DNA of 12,776 bases from NCBI GenBank assembly GCA_964626265.1, contig CAZVCG010000048.1:1-12776 (forward strand). Direction: 5' to 3'. The DNA is from CAZVCG01 sp964626265. GTDB taxonomy: Bacteria; Pseudomonadota; Alphaproteobacteria; UBA9219. Positions 1-6,211 of the stretch are shown in pieces (position 1 is the first letter of the stretch; the number at the start of each line of letters is the position of its first letter). A model generated the notes under the pieces. It worked only from the letters and a program-made list of their open reading frames with translations. It was not told the DNA's origin and did no database searches. Made by a program: the position numbers and the translations under genes.

Positions 1-740
1 AATACATGGAAAAGCACAGCGTCGCTCGGCTGATCGGCGCGCCGCCGGGCTATGTCGGCTTCGATCAGGGCGGCTTGCTCACCGACGCGGTGGATCAGAC
101 GCCCCATTGCGTGCTCCTGCTCGATGAAATCGAAAAGGCGCATCCGGACTTGTACAACATCCTGTTGCAGGTCATGGATCACGGCAAGCTGACCGACCAC
201 AACGGCAAAAGCATCGATTTCCGCAACGTAATTTTGATCATGACGACGAACGCGGGCGCGGCGGAACTGGCGAAGCCAGCCATCGGCTTCGAACGCTCGA
301 GCCGCGCAGGCGAAGATACCGACGCCATCAACAAGATGTTTACGCCGGAGTTCCGCAACCGCCTTGACGCCATCATCACGTTCAACGCGTTGCCGCCCGA
401 GATTATCGACCGCGTCGTGGACAAGTTCGTGCTTCAACTCGAAGCCCAGCTTGGCGAACGCAACGTTACCATCTATCTGTCGCAAGAGGCGCGCGCGTGG
501 CTCGCGAAAAAAGGCTTTGATCCCCTCTATGGCGCACGCCCCTTGGCGCGCGTTATGCAGGAACAACTGAAAAAGCCGATGGCGGACGAGCTATTATTCG
601 GCAAACTGCAAAAAGGCGGCGTGGCGCATGTCGGCCTCGACAAGAAAGCCGGTAAATTAACCTTCCGCTATGAAGAAGCCCCCAAACACGGCCCCAACGT
701 TAACAAAGATGAACGGGAAGAGGAGCTGGTGGGAAGATAG
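1..740 (+). CDS. clpA: ATP-dependent Clp protease ATP-binding subunit ClpA, C-terminal part (5' end outside window)
   Basis: ClpA is the AAA+ unfoldase that feeds substrates to the ClpP peptidase in the cytoplasm. Only the second ATPase module (D2) and C-terminus are here; the frame is open through the left edge, so the Met at base 6 is internal. Counting from that Met, the visible parts are the GAPPGYVGFDQGG segment (11-23), Walker B VLLLDE (36-41), sensor 1 TTN (80-82), an IGF tripeptide (93-95) that fits the ClpP-docking loop, the FTPEFRNRLD arginine-finger region (112-121) and sensor 2 GARPLARV (176-183). The IGF loop and the GYVGFDQGG wording point to ClpA rather than ClpB. The tail ends in a charged extension rich in Lys, Asp and Glu. 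ClpS, often encoded upstream, would lie outside the window. Identification is secure; the N-terminal domains cannot be judged. Confidence 0.96.
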   Translation, partial: YMEKHSVARLIGAPPGYVGFDQGGLLTDAVDQTPHCVLLLDEIEKAHPDLYNILLQVMDHGKLTDHNGKSIDFRNVILIMTTNAGAAELAKPAIGFERSSRAGEDTDAINKMFTPEFRNRLDAIITFNALPPEIIDRVVDKFVLQLEAQLGERNVTIYLSQEARAWLAKKGFDPLYGARPLARVMQEQLKKPMADELLFGKLQKGGVAHVGLDKKAGKLTFRYEEAPKHGPNVNKDEREEELVGR

Positions 741-925
741 CTTTTGTCTTTCTGCGCATTGAAGCCGCCCTACGCCTTACACATACGCCATAACCCCTAT
801 CTATTTGATTGTTATAACGAAAGCATTGCGGCCCTTGCATTATCAGCTTCGAATTTGGATAATGGCTGTAAATTGAATTTTATTAATTAATTGTACTCGA
901 ACGTTTTTTTGCAATTGTCATTACT

Positions 926-1753
926 ATGTATTTTAAACCTGAAAATCTGCGGATTGATGATTCCCTCGGTTGGCTTTCGGACAAAAGCGCATACGTCGGC
1001 GATACAATTTGCGAAAGCGTAAACCTTGCCCAACAACAAATGGGCGTCGACTTCAGCAATCTTTTAGTTGTCGTTAAAACCTCGTCTGTAAATTCTCTTG
1101 AAGAATGGGCAATCGGGGCGGGAACCCACTACGCCTCGGCAATTCATTTTTTCGTGAACCCCAAAAACAAAAGCTTCCACGATCAGCGCTTGGGAAGCCG
1201 CCTAAGGTCGCAAACGATTCATGAATGTCACCACATTGCGCGGATGAGGGCCAATTGTTGGGAAGAAGCTTTCGGCGACGACCTTGTCTTAGAGGGCATG
1301 GCGGCCGCTTTTGAGATTGAAACCGCAAAATCTTCGGACAAGAAAATTGCGGAGCCGTTTTTTTTCACACATTCTCTTTCCGGTGAAAAGCTGTCAGAAG
1401 CTGAAGATCGCGCAATTCAAATGCTTGATAAGGTCGATTATGATCATTACGACTTTAAAGATTGGTTCATCGGCTACAAAGGACATCCGGAGTTTCCTCC
1501 CCTCATGGGCCACTCGTTGGGACTCGCCATAACGACGCAGTGGCTTAAAGCTGCAGGATTAACGGCCGCAAAGGCCCACAACGTCCAGACATCGACAATT
1601 ATTGATTGGTGGCGCGCCAGACATGAAGCGGGCTATCGTCTTGGCGCAAACGCTCGTAACGAATATGAAGCCATAAAAGCAGCTCGTCCTAAGGGCGGCG
1701 ACGCTCTTAAGCTAACTGGCCGGGTCTCCGGTAACCGTCAGCTTGCAGCATAG
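926..1753 (+). CDS. Putative zinc-dependent protease, DUF2268-like
   Basis: A 275-residue protein without an obvious signal peptide or membrane segment. Residues 97-103 read TIHECHH, an HExxH zinc-binding motif (H99, E100, H103). It is followed about 20 residues later by LVLEGMAAAFE, whose E123 fits the third zinc ligand of a gluzincin. This spacing and the EG pair match the DUF2268 group of predicted Zn-dependent proteases. A second conserved-looking stretch, GYKGHPEFPPLMGHSLGLAI (183-202), fits the C-terminal half of that family. Substrate and role are unknown. The ATG at 926 has no clear Shine-Dalgarno; the next Met in frame is residue 39. The gene stands alone, with 185 bp of partly AT-rich DNA before it and 124 bp after it. 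Its codons look more AT-rich than those of clpA or gatA, which may mean recent acquisition. The zinc motif is seen directly; the family call is from memory of the motif pattern. Confidence 0.72.
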   Translation: MYFKPENLRIDDSLGWLSDKSAYVGDTICESVNLAQQQMGVDFSNLLVVVKTSSVNSLEEWAIGAGTHYASAIHFFVNPKNKSFHDQRLGSRLRSQTIHECHHIARMRANCWEEAFGDDLVLEGMAAAFEIETAKSSDKKIAEPFFFTHSLSGEKLSEAEDRAIQMLDKVDYDHYDFKDWFIGYKGHPEFPPLMGHSLGLAITTQWLKAAGLTAAKAHNVQTSTIIDWWRARHEAGYRLGANARNEYEAIKAARPKGGDALKLTGRVSGNRQLAA

Positions 1754-1877
1754 CTCTTTTCTTTTCCGCGAAAAAACATGGATGTGAGAGGCGTAAGTTC
1801 CTGTTCATCCTCCGTTAACCTGATTCGCGTTTATATGGATAAATTTCTCTTCCCTCTTCAGCCGTTCCTTTTCTCCC

Positions 1878-2618
1878 ATGAACGACGCCAGTTTCATTTC
1901 CCACCTGCTCGGCTCGAACGGGCCGACGAACGTCTCCGTCGTATTCAACATGTTTTACGCCCTGTTGATGGGCTTGTTGTTCGGTTATGAGCGGTTTTAT
2001 CACGGGCGCGCGGCGGGAATGCGCACCTATGGCCTCGTGTGCATGGTGGCCGCAATCCTCACGTCCGCCTCGTGCGCGCCGAGCCTTTGGTTCAGCGGGC
2101 ATACCCCCGGCATCGGCATCATCGATCCCACGCGCACCATTCAAGGCATCGTGACGGGCATCGGCTTTTTGGGCGCAGGCATCATCATGCAAGACGGCCT
2201 GAAGATCAGCGGGCTGACCACGGCGGCCTCCATCTGGTCGGTCGCCGCCATCGGCGTGTTGTGCGGTTTAGGGCTTCATCTTCCCGCGACGTTCTTAACG
2301 CTTTTCTCGATGGGTTTTATGATGTGGGGCGCATGGGCCGCCTCGATGCTGCCCTATCGCAAGCCTTTATCGGTGACCTTATTGTTCAAACGCGGCCACA
2401 TCCCCGAAAAAGACAATGTCAAACAATTCGCGATCGAAAACGGCTATGAAGTTGCCCACGGCACGATCGAAGCCGATTATAAAAACGGCCAGATAGAATG
2501 GCGTTTCGTCGCCGTTTCTCTCGGCAAAAACCGCAGCACGTCAATCTGGGATTTGTCGCAAAAACTGCCCACGCTCCAAGGCGTCGACAGCTTTCAAATC
2601 TCCCGCGCCCGCAATTAA
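1878..2618 (+). CDS. MgtC/SapB family membrane protein
   Basis: A 246-residue inner-membrane protein with about five hydrophobic segments (roughly residues 20-38, 50-70, 88-106, 112-134, 136-157) and a soluble C-terminal domain (about 163-246), the layout of the MgtC/SapB family. Signature stretches are GYERFYHGRAAGMRT (36-50), IVTGIGFLGAGIIMQ (91-105) and LTTAASIWSVAAIG (113-126). MgtC proteins in Salmonella and Mycobacterium help growth in low magnesium and inside macrophages and affect the F-type ATP synthase; most family members, including this one, have no known specific role. No magnesium riboswitch or leader peptide was recognised in the 124 bp upstream, and there is no P-type Mg transporter (mgtB) next to it. 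The ATG at 1878 has a pyrimidine-rich upstream sequence rather than a Shine-Dalgarno. No downstream partner is obvious. Confidence 0.9.
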   Translation: MNDASFISHLLGSNGPTNVSVVFNMFYALLMGLLFGYERFYHGRAAGMRTYGLVCMVAAILTSASCAPSLWFSGHTPGIGIIDPTRTIQGIVTGIGFLGAGIIMQDGLKISGLTTAASIWSVAAIGVLCGLGLHLPATFLTLFSMGFMMWGAWAASMLPYRKPLSVTLLFKRGHIPEKDNVKQFAIENGYEVAHGTIEADYKNGQIEWRFVAVSLGKNRSTSIWDLSQKLPTLQGVDSFQISRARN

Positions 2619-2641
2619 TCGACCTAAAAGGGCTATATTGT

Positions 2642-2663
2642 CCCCCTCCTCTTGAGGGAAGGG
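2642..2663 (+). other. G/C-rich hairpin downstream of the MgtC-family gene
   Basis: CCCTC (2644-2648) can pair with GAGGG (2654-2658) across a five-base loop, 25 bp after the stop codon at 2618. Another GGG run follows, but no T-run, so it is not a classic intrinsic terminator. It could be a weak terminator or part of a dispersed intergenic repeat. It lies about 60 bp before the M48 protease start. Between the two is an AT stretch (2675-2683) that might serve as a -10 region; no matching -35 was found. Confidence 0.3.
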
Positions 2664-2725
2664 ATAGGGCAGGACTATATATAAGCTGATCCGGTTCTTG
2701 CCTTTACGAAAAGGTTCCCAAAAAT

Positions 2726-3766
2726 ATGACTTCTGCTCTCGGCCTTTCCACTTACCGTTGGAACAACAACATCAAGTCGCTTGTGTTGCTGGCGGCCTTT
2801 CCATTTCTGCTGTTGGGGCTTGTCGGCGCTTTTTTCGTCATTGCCGGCTTGATGTACACACAACCGAACGGCTTTGTCGATCCCGCCATCGTCAACACGC
2901 TTGGCTTGGCCGCCAACATCAGGCTTTCGCCCGCCGACCTCGCCATCGAAGGCATGACGATGTATTGGCCCATCACGCTGGGCATAGCCACAATATGGCT
3001 GATCATCGGCTATCTTTTTAACGGCGCGATGATCCGCGCCGCCACGGGCGCAAAGCCCATCGCGCGGACCGAAGAACCGAGGCTGTACAACCTTCTTGAA
3101 AACCTGTGCATTTCGCGCGGCATCAAAACGCCACCGCTCTATATCGTCGAAACGAGCGGCATGAACGCGTTCGCCAGCGGCGTCGATGAATCGTCCTATG
3201 GCGTGACCGTCACGCGCGGCCTTCTTGAACGCCTCAACGATGCCGAACTTGAAGCCGTCTTGGCGCATGAATTGTCGCATATCATGAACCGCGACGTGCG
3301 GCTTTTGATTATCTCCGTCGTCTTCACGGGCATGTTGTCGTTCCTTGCCCAAATGATGTGGCGCAGCTTGCGTTATGCAAGTTATGGTTCAAGCAACGAC
3401 CGCGAAGGCCGCCGCAACAGCGCGTTGCCGCTCATGATTCTGGCGACGATCATGCTAGCCGTCGGTTATATGCTTGCTTTATTGTTGCGCTTTGCCCTGT
3501 CGCGCAAACGTGAATATCTTGCCGATGCCGGATCGGTCGAGCTGACCAAAAATCCCGAAGCCTTGATATCCGCGCTTCAAAAAATATCGGGCCATGCGGA
3601 TATCCCTCACGTTCCTCCGGAAGTTCAACAGCTCTTTATCGAAAATCCGCCATCGATCTTTGGTTTGTTCGACACGCATCCGCCTATTGAAAAGCGCATC
3701 AACGTTTTGCGTCAACTGGGCGGCCTCCCGCCTCAGGGCGAAAGCATTATTCCGAAGGCGGGGTAA
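2726..3766 (+). CDS. M48 family (HtpX-like) membrane zinc metalloprotease
   Basis: A 346-residue integral membrane protease. Hydrophobic segments lie at about 18-43, 82-100, 193-211 and 236-256. The active site is HELSH (181-185, E182 catalytic), preceded by ELEAVLA as usual in M48. The third zinc ligand is most likely E263 in REYLADAGSVELT (262-274). The segments at 193-211 and 236-256 lie between the two zinc motifs, the HtpX topology with the catalytic domain on the cytoplasmic side. HtpX-type proteases degrade damaged or misfolded membrane proteins. The protein is longer than E. coli HtpX (about 293 residues): it has an extended loop between the first two membrane segments (44-81) and a longer C-terminus ending DTHPPIEKRINVLRQLGG. 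So it is better called HtpX-like than HtpX. No lemA neighbour is present, although LemA often accompanies such genes. Its last 20 bases overlap the 3' end of the opposing amidase gene. Confidence 0.9.
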   Translation: MTSALGLSTYRWNNNIKSLVLLAAFPFLLLGLVGAFFVIAGLMYTQPNGFVDPAIVNTLGLAANIRLSPADLAIEGMTMYWPITLGIATIWLIIGYLFNGAMIRAATGAKPIARTEEPRLYNLLENLCISRGIKTPPLYIVETSGMNAFASGVDESSYGVTVTRGLLERLNDAELEAVLAHELSHIMNRDVRLLIISVVFTGMLSFLAQMMWRSLRYASYGSSNDREGRRNSALPLMILATIMLAVGYMLALLLRFALSRKREYLADAGSVELTKNPEALISALQKISGHADIPHVPPEVQQLFIENPPSIFGLFDTHPPIEKRINVLRQLGGLPPQGESIIPKAG

Positions 3767-4457
3767 TGCGCTCCAAAGCGCGCAATTTTGCCATGGCTGC
3801 CGAGTCCGGTTTGCCGTTCAGGCCTTCCGGATGGTAGCGGCGCTGAAACGCCTGTAATGCCGCTTTGACTTCTACGTTCGCACGAACGTCATAGCCAATC
3901 CGGCTCAACAACACCGTCGCTTCCCGCTCATCAAAAGCCCCCGCGTCCTCTTCTTGCGGCTCCGGCCAAAGGCCCAAGCCGTCTTGGGCCAATTCCCTCC
4001 AGGGAAACCGTTCACCCGGATCGCTTTTGCGCGTCGGCGCGATGTCGGAGTGACCCAGCAAGCATGTTCTGGGGTCAAGCTTGCGCCGCCTCACGATGTC
4101 GCGAACCATTTCCTTCACGGCAGCGATTTGCATAAGTGAATAGGCCTTATAGCCGTTTTCATGCCCGGGGTTAGCCAATTCGATGCCGATGGACGCGCTG
4201 TTCATGTCCGTAATGCCGCGCCAAAAACTTTTACCCGCATGCCACGCGCGATGCGCTTCGTCTACCAATTGAACTACGCGCCCGTTTTCCTCGATCAGAT
4301 AATGCGCGCTGAGTTCCGTCGCCGGATCGCAAACGGCCTTGACCCACTCGGCGGGCGTGTTCATGCCCGTGTAATGCAAAACGATGTAACGAAGCGGCAC
4401 ATCCGGCTTGCGTTCGTTGAAATTAGGCGAGGGGCTGTAACGGAAAAACAAGCTCAT
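3747..4457 (-). CDS. N-acetylmuramoyl-L-alanine amidase, AmiD-like, with C-terminal peptidoglycan-binding-like domain
   Basis: This 236-residue enzyme should cleave the bond between N-acetylmuramic acid and the stem peptide (Amidase_2 fold). The motif YIVLHYTGM gives H28, GHSDIAPTRKSDPGERFPW gives H136 and D146; these three fit the zinc ligands, with the same ten-residue H-to-D spacing as E. coli AmiD. SAHYLIEENG (50-59), RAWHAGKSFW (70-79) and SIGIELANPGH (89-99) are further family stretches. Residues 176-230 look like a compact peptidoglycan-binding-1 type helical domain (RIGYDV, LQAFQRRYHP, LNGKPD). E. coli AmiD is an outer-membrane lipoprotein, but this protein starts MSLFFRYSPSPNFNERKP with no signal peptide. 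It may therefore act in the cytoplasm on recycled muropeptides, or be exported in another way. The ATG overlaps the djlA stop as ATGA, implying translational coupling. Confidence 0.92.
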   Translation of the reverse strand: MSLFFRYSPSPNFNERKPDVPLRYIVLHYTGMNTPAEWVKAVCDPATELSAHYLIEENGRVVQLVDEAHRAWHAGKSFWRGITDMNSASIGIELANPGHENGYKAYSLMQIAAVKEMVRDIVRRRKLDPRTCLLGHSDIAPTRKSDPGERFPWRELAQDGLGLWPEPQEEDAGAFDEREATVLLSRIGYDVRANVEVKAALQAFQRRYHPEGLNGKPDSAAMAKLRALERITPPSE

Positions 4458-5266
4458 TTAATGCCCCTTGCCTTGCAGATGCTGGCATACGCCGCGTTGA
4501 TACGCTTCATTTTCTCCGTCGCCTGTGCCATCAATTCAGGCGGCAAGCCTTGCGATGCCAATTTATCCGGATGGTGCTTGCGGATTAAGGTACGGTACGT
4601 TTTTTTGATATCTGCATCCGTTGCGGTTTCAGGCAAACCCAGCACGGCATAGCCGTCGTCTTTTTTCGCCGTTGCCGGTTCGCCCGGCAAACGCACGCCG
4701 GAGCGCGCCGCAATACGCGCAAAGTCCGTCTCCGAAAAACCGAAAATCACGGCCACGCGGCGTAAAAACGTGACTTTCGGCAGCGACAAACCGGTTTGGT
4801 CCGCAACGGCAACCAGAAACAAACCTGTCAGCACCTCCTCCAAAACCGCAGGCTGCCTTTTAAAGACATGCGCCAGCCGCGCGGCGTAAGGCTCATAGCC
4901 CGAAGCCGTCTGGCGCGCCTGATCGAACACGCGTCCGACTTCGATCGCGTCCGCATCGGAAAAATGAAACACGCGGCGAAACGTCGCAATCTCCTCGCGC
5001 GAAACGCGACCGTCGGCCTTCGCCATTTTCGCGCCCAAGACGATCACGCCGACGGTGAATGTCGATTGTTGCAGGCCGTCGGCAAAGCTGCGCCGGAAAA
5101 GAGTATCGTTCTGTCGCGACTGGGCGCTGCGGGCTTGAGCCTGAAAAACGCGGGACGGGCTTGTGTCGTGAACGTGCCCGATGAGCGCGCCCACAATAGC
5201 CCACACGGGGCCGCCGAACACCAGCCCCAAAGCGCCTCCCATTACCTTGCCAGCGATCTTCCGCAT
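4454..5266 (-). CDS. djlA: DjlA-like protein: TM anchor, TerB-like domain, C-terminal J domain
   Basis: A 270-residue co-chaperone, close to the 271 residues of E. coli DjlA. The N-terminus is a Gly/Ala-rich membrane segment (about 5-30, with GGALG and GGPVWAIVGALIG). The middle (about 65-185) fits a TerB/DjlA helical domain with GAKMAKADGRVSREE (78-92). The C-terminus (204-267) is a J domain with YAVLGL, a helix II of basic residues and the HPD motif at 232-234, which stimulates the DnaK ATPase. It should recruit DnaK to the cytoplasmic face of the inner membrane. The frame stays open upstream to 5368, but that extension overlaps ruvX in another frame. The ATG at 5266 has AGGA eight bases upstream and leaves a 10-bp gap to the ruvX stop, so it is the chosen start. 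The stop overlaps the amidase start (ATGA). Confidence 0.9.
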   Translation of the reverse strand: MRKIAGKVMGGALGLVFGGPVWAIVGALIGHVHDTSPSRVFQAQARSAQSRQNDTLFRRSFADGLQQSTFTVGVIVLGAKMAKADGRVSREEIATFRRVFHFSDADAIEVGRVFDQARQTASGYEPYAARLAHVFKRQPAVLEEVLTGLFLVAVADQTGLSLPKVTFLRRVAVIFGFSETDFARIAARSGVRLPGEPATAKKDDGYAVLGLPETATDADIKKTYRTLIRKHHPDKLASQGLPPELMAQATEKMKRINAAYASICKARGIK

Positions 5267-5274
5267 TGGGGCGA

Positions 5275-5278
5275 TCCT
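5275..5278 (-). promoter_or_regulatory. Shine-Dalgarno sequence that fixes the djlA start
   Basis: On the minus strand AGGA lies eight bases before the ATG at 5266 and overlaps the TAG stop of ruvX (5277-5279). It supports the 270-residue form of DjlA over the longer open frame and implies coupling between ruvX termination and djlA initiation. Confidence 0.6.
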
Positions 5279-5777
5279 AGCTCGAAGGCTGTGGCATGGC
5301 CATGCCCGATAAAGCGTCCAAAGCGCCCTGCAAAATATAGGCTGCTGCCGCTTTGTCGACGGTGGCATCGCGGCGTTTGCGGCTCATATCGTCTTCCAGC
5401 ATAAAACGCGTAACGGCAGCCGTGGACATGCGCTCGTCCCAAAAAACGATGGGCATGTCCGGGTTTGGTAAATTGCCTTTTCTGAGCAAATTGCTGGCCA
5501 GCGTACGGGCCGATTGCGCCGATGGCCCTTCGGTTCCATCCATGTTTTTAGGCAGCCCGATGATCACAGCGCCCACGTTACGTTCTTGAACGATCTTGGC
5601 CAAAGCCTTTGCAATTTCAGCGAATTTCTTGCGTTCCAGCCCTACCAGTGGCGAGGCTACCCGCCACGCAGGGTCGGAAATCGCCACGCCGATGACCGTG
5701 CTGCCGGGGTCAAGACCCAGTAAACACTGGTTTTTAGGGCAAAGGGCTGGAAGGTCTGAAAGGTTGCAGATGGCCAT
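5277..5777 (-). CDS. ruvX: RuvX/YqgF family putative pre-16S rRNA nuclease (Holliday junction resolvase-like)
   Basis: A 166-residue RNase H-fold protein of the YqgF/RuvX family. In E. coli the family protein processes the 5' end of 16S rRNA, and a Holliday-junction resolvase role has also been proposed. Visible motifs are LLGLDPGSTVIGVAISDP (19-36, catalytic D23), VIIGLPKNMDGTEGPSAQSA (71-90), VFWDERMSTAAV (111-122, E115) and the C-terminal RKRRDATVDKAAAAYILQ (133-150, D141); D23, E115 and D141 fit the usual acidic triad. The open frame runs on to 5909, but that would overlap the divergent gatC start, and similarity begins near residue 18 of the shorter form, so the ATG at 5777 is preferred. 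No Shine-Dalgarno precedes it. A good promoter-like sequence lies only five bases upstream, so the message may be leaderless. It is first in the cluster with djlA and the amidase. Confidence 0.92.
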   Translation of the reverse strand: MAICNLSDLPALCPKNQCLLGLDPGSTVIGVAISDPAWRVASPLVGLERKKFAEIAKALAKIVQERNVGAVIIGLPKNMDGTEGPSAQSARTLASNLLRKGNLPNPDMPIVFWDERMSTAAVTRFMLEDDMSRKRRDATVDKAAAAYILQGALDALSGMAMPQPSS

Positions 5778-5782
5778 AACGA

Positions 5783-5811
5783 ATGATAGCTTGCCTTTTC
5801 TGTTTTCACAA
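5783..5811 (-). promoter_or_regulatory. Candidate sigma70-type promoter for ruvX-djlA-amidase
   Basis: On the minus strand TTGTGA (5806-5811) and TATCAT (5783-5788) are separated by exactly 17 bases. They match the -35 consensus at 4 of 6 positions and the -10 at 5 of 6. The expected start of transcription falls at or next to the A of the ruvX ATG (5777), which suggests a leaderless transcript. The promoter occupies the 57-bp gap shared with divergent gatC. Confidence 0.45.
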
Positions 5812-5834
5812 AAGACAAAAAGTGACGTTAAATC

Positions 5835-6122
5835 ATGAGTATTGATATCTCCACAGTGGCGAAAATCGCCCGTTTGGCGCGCCTTAAAGTGCCCCAGGAG
5901 CAGCTTCAACAGGTGGCGGGAGAGCTATCCAATATCCTCGCCTGGATCGAGCAGTTGAACGAAGTCAACGTCGACGGCGTAGAGCCTCTGGCCAACGTAA
6001 ACGACCTCCCCTTGCGCTGGCGCGACGACGTGGTTAACGACGGCGGCAAGCCCGAGGATATCCTCGCCAACGCCCCCCAAAAAACCGCCGACTTTTTCGT
6101 AGTTCCAAAGGTTGTTGAATAA
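5835..6122 (+). CDS. gatC: Asp-tRNA(Asn)/Glu-tRNA(Gln) amidotransferase subunit C
   Basis: GatC is the small subunit that wraps around and stabilises GatA in the GatCAB amidotransferase, which converts mischarged Glu-tRNA(Gln) or Asp-tRNA(Asn) to the correct amide form. The protein is 95 residues, normal for the family. The pattern VAKIARLARLKV (8-19), LSNILAWIEQLNEVNVDGVEPL (31-52) and a C-terminal PQKTADFFVVPKVVE are typical of GatC. The start ATG at 5835 has only a weak purine-rich upstream sequence. It is followed by gatA after an 89-bp gap that holds a double-hairpin element. Confidence 0.95.
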   Translation: MSIDISTVAKIARLARLKVPQEQLQQVAGELSNILAWIEQLNEVNVDGVEPLANVNDLPLRWRDDVVNDGGKPEDILANAPQKTADFFVVPKVVE

Positions 6123-6124
6123 TC

Positions 6125-6190
6125 GGTAGCGCGGGGTTCCATCCCCGCGCCATGCATGAATAGAACGCGGCCATGGAAGGCCGCGCTACC
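6125..6190 (+). repeat. Inverted pair of hairpins (REP/BIME-like element) between gatC and gatA
   Basis: The outer ends are a perfect 10-bp inverted repeat: GGTAGCGCGG (6125-6134) and CCGCGCTACC (6181-6190). Inside are two hairpins: GCGCGGGG/CCCCGCGC (6129-6136 with 6143-6150, loop TTCCAT) and CGCGGCC/GGCCGCG (6166-6172 with 6179-6185, loop ATGGAA). Read in the same orientation, both units start GGTAGCGCGG, have the loop TTCCAT and close with CCGCG. They differ by GG/CC in one stem and CC/GG in the other, a compensating change. The element begins 2 bp after the gatC stop and lies within the presumed gatCA transcript. Whether it is repeated elsewhere cannot be seen in this window. Confidence 0.8.
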
Positions 6191-6211
6191 AAAGACCAAA
6201 CGGATAATCAC

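Noticed and set aside
1754..1877. Magnesium-sensing riboswitch or leader peptide upstream of the MgtC-family gene
   Set aside because: The 124-bp gap shows no M-box-like structure, no terminator/antiterminator pair and no proline-rich leader frame.
5267..5368. Longer start for the DjlA-like protein
   Set aside because: It overlaps ruvX in another frame; the ATG at 5266 has a Shine-Dalgarno and gives the normal DjlA length.
4796..5404. 202-codon plus-strand frame opposite djlA and ruvX
   Set aside because: It is antisense to two well-identified genes and has no recognisable domain.
5778..5909. Longer start for ruvX
   Set aside because: It would overlap gatC on the other strand and the added residues do not fit the family.
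6173..6211. Upstream ATG in the gatA frame
   Set aside because: It lies in the loop of a hairpin element and adds 13 residues not typical of GatA.
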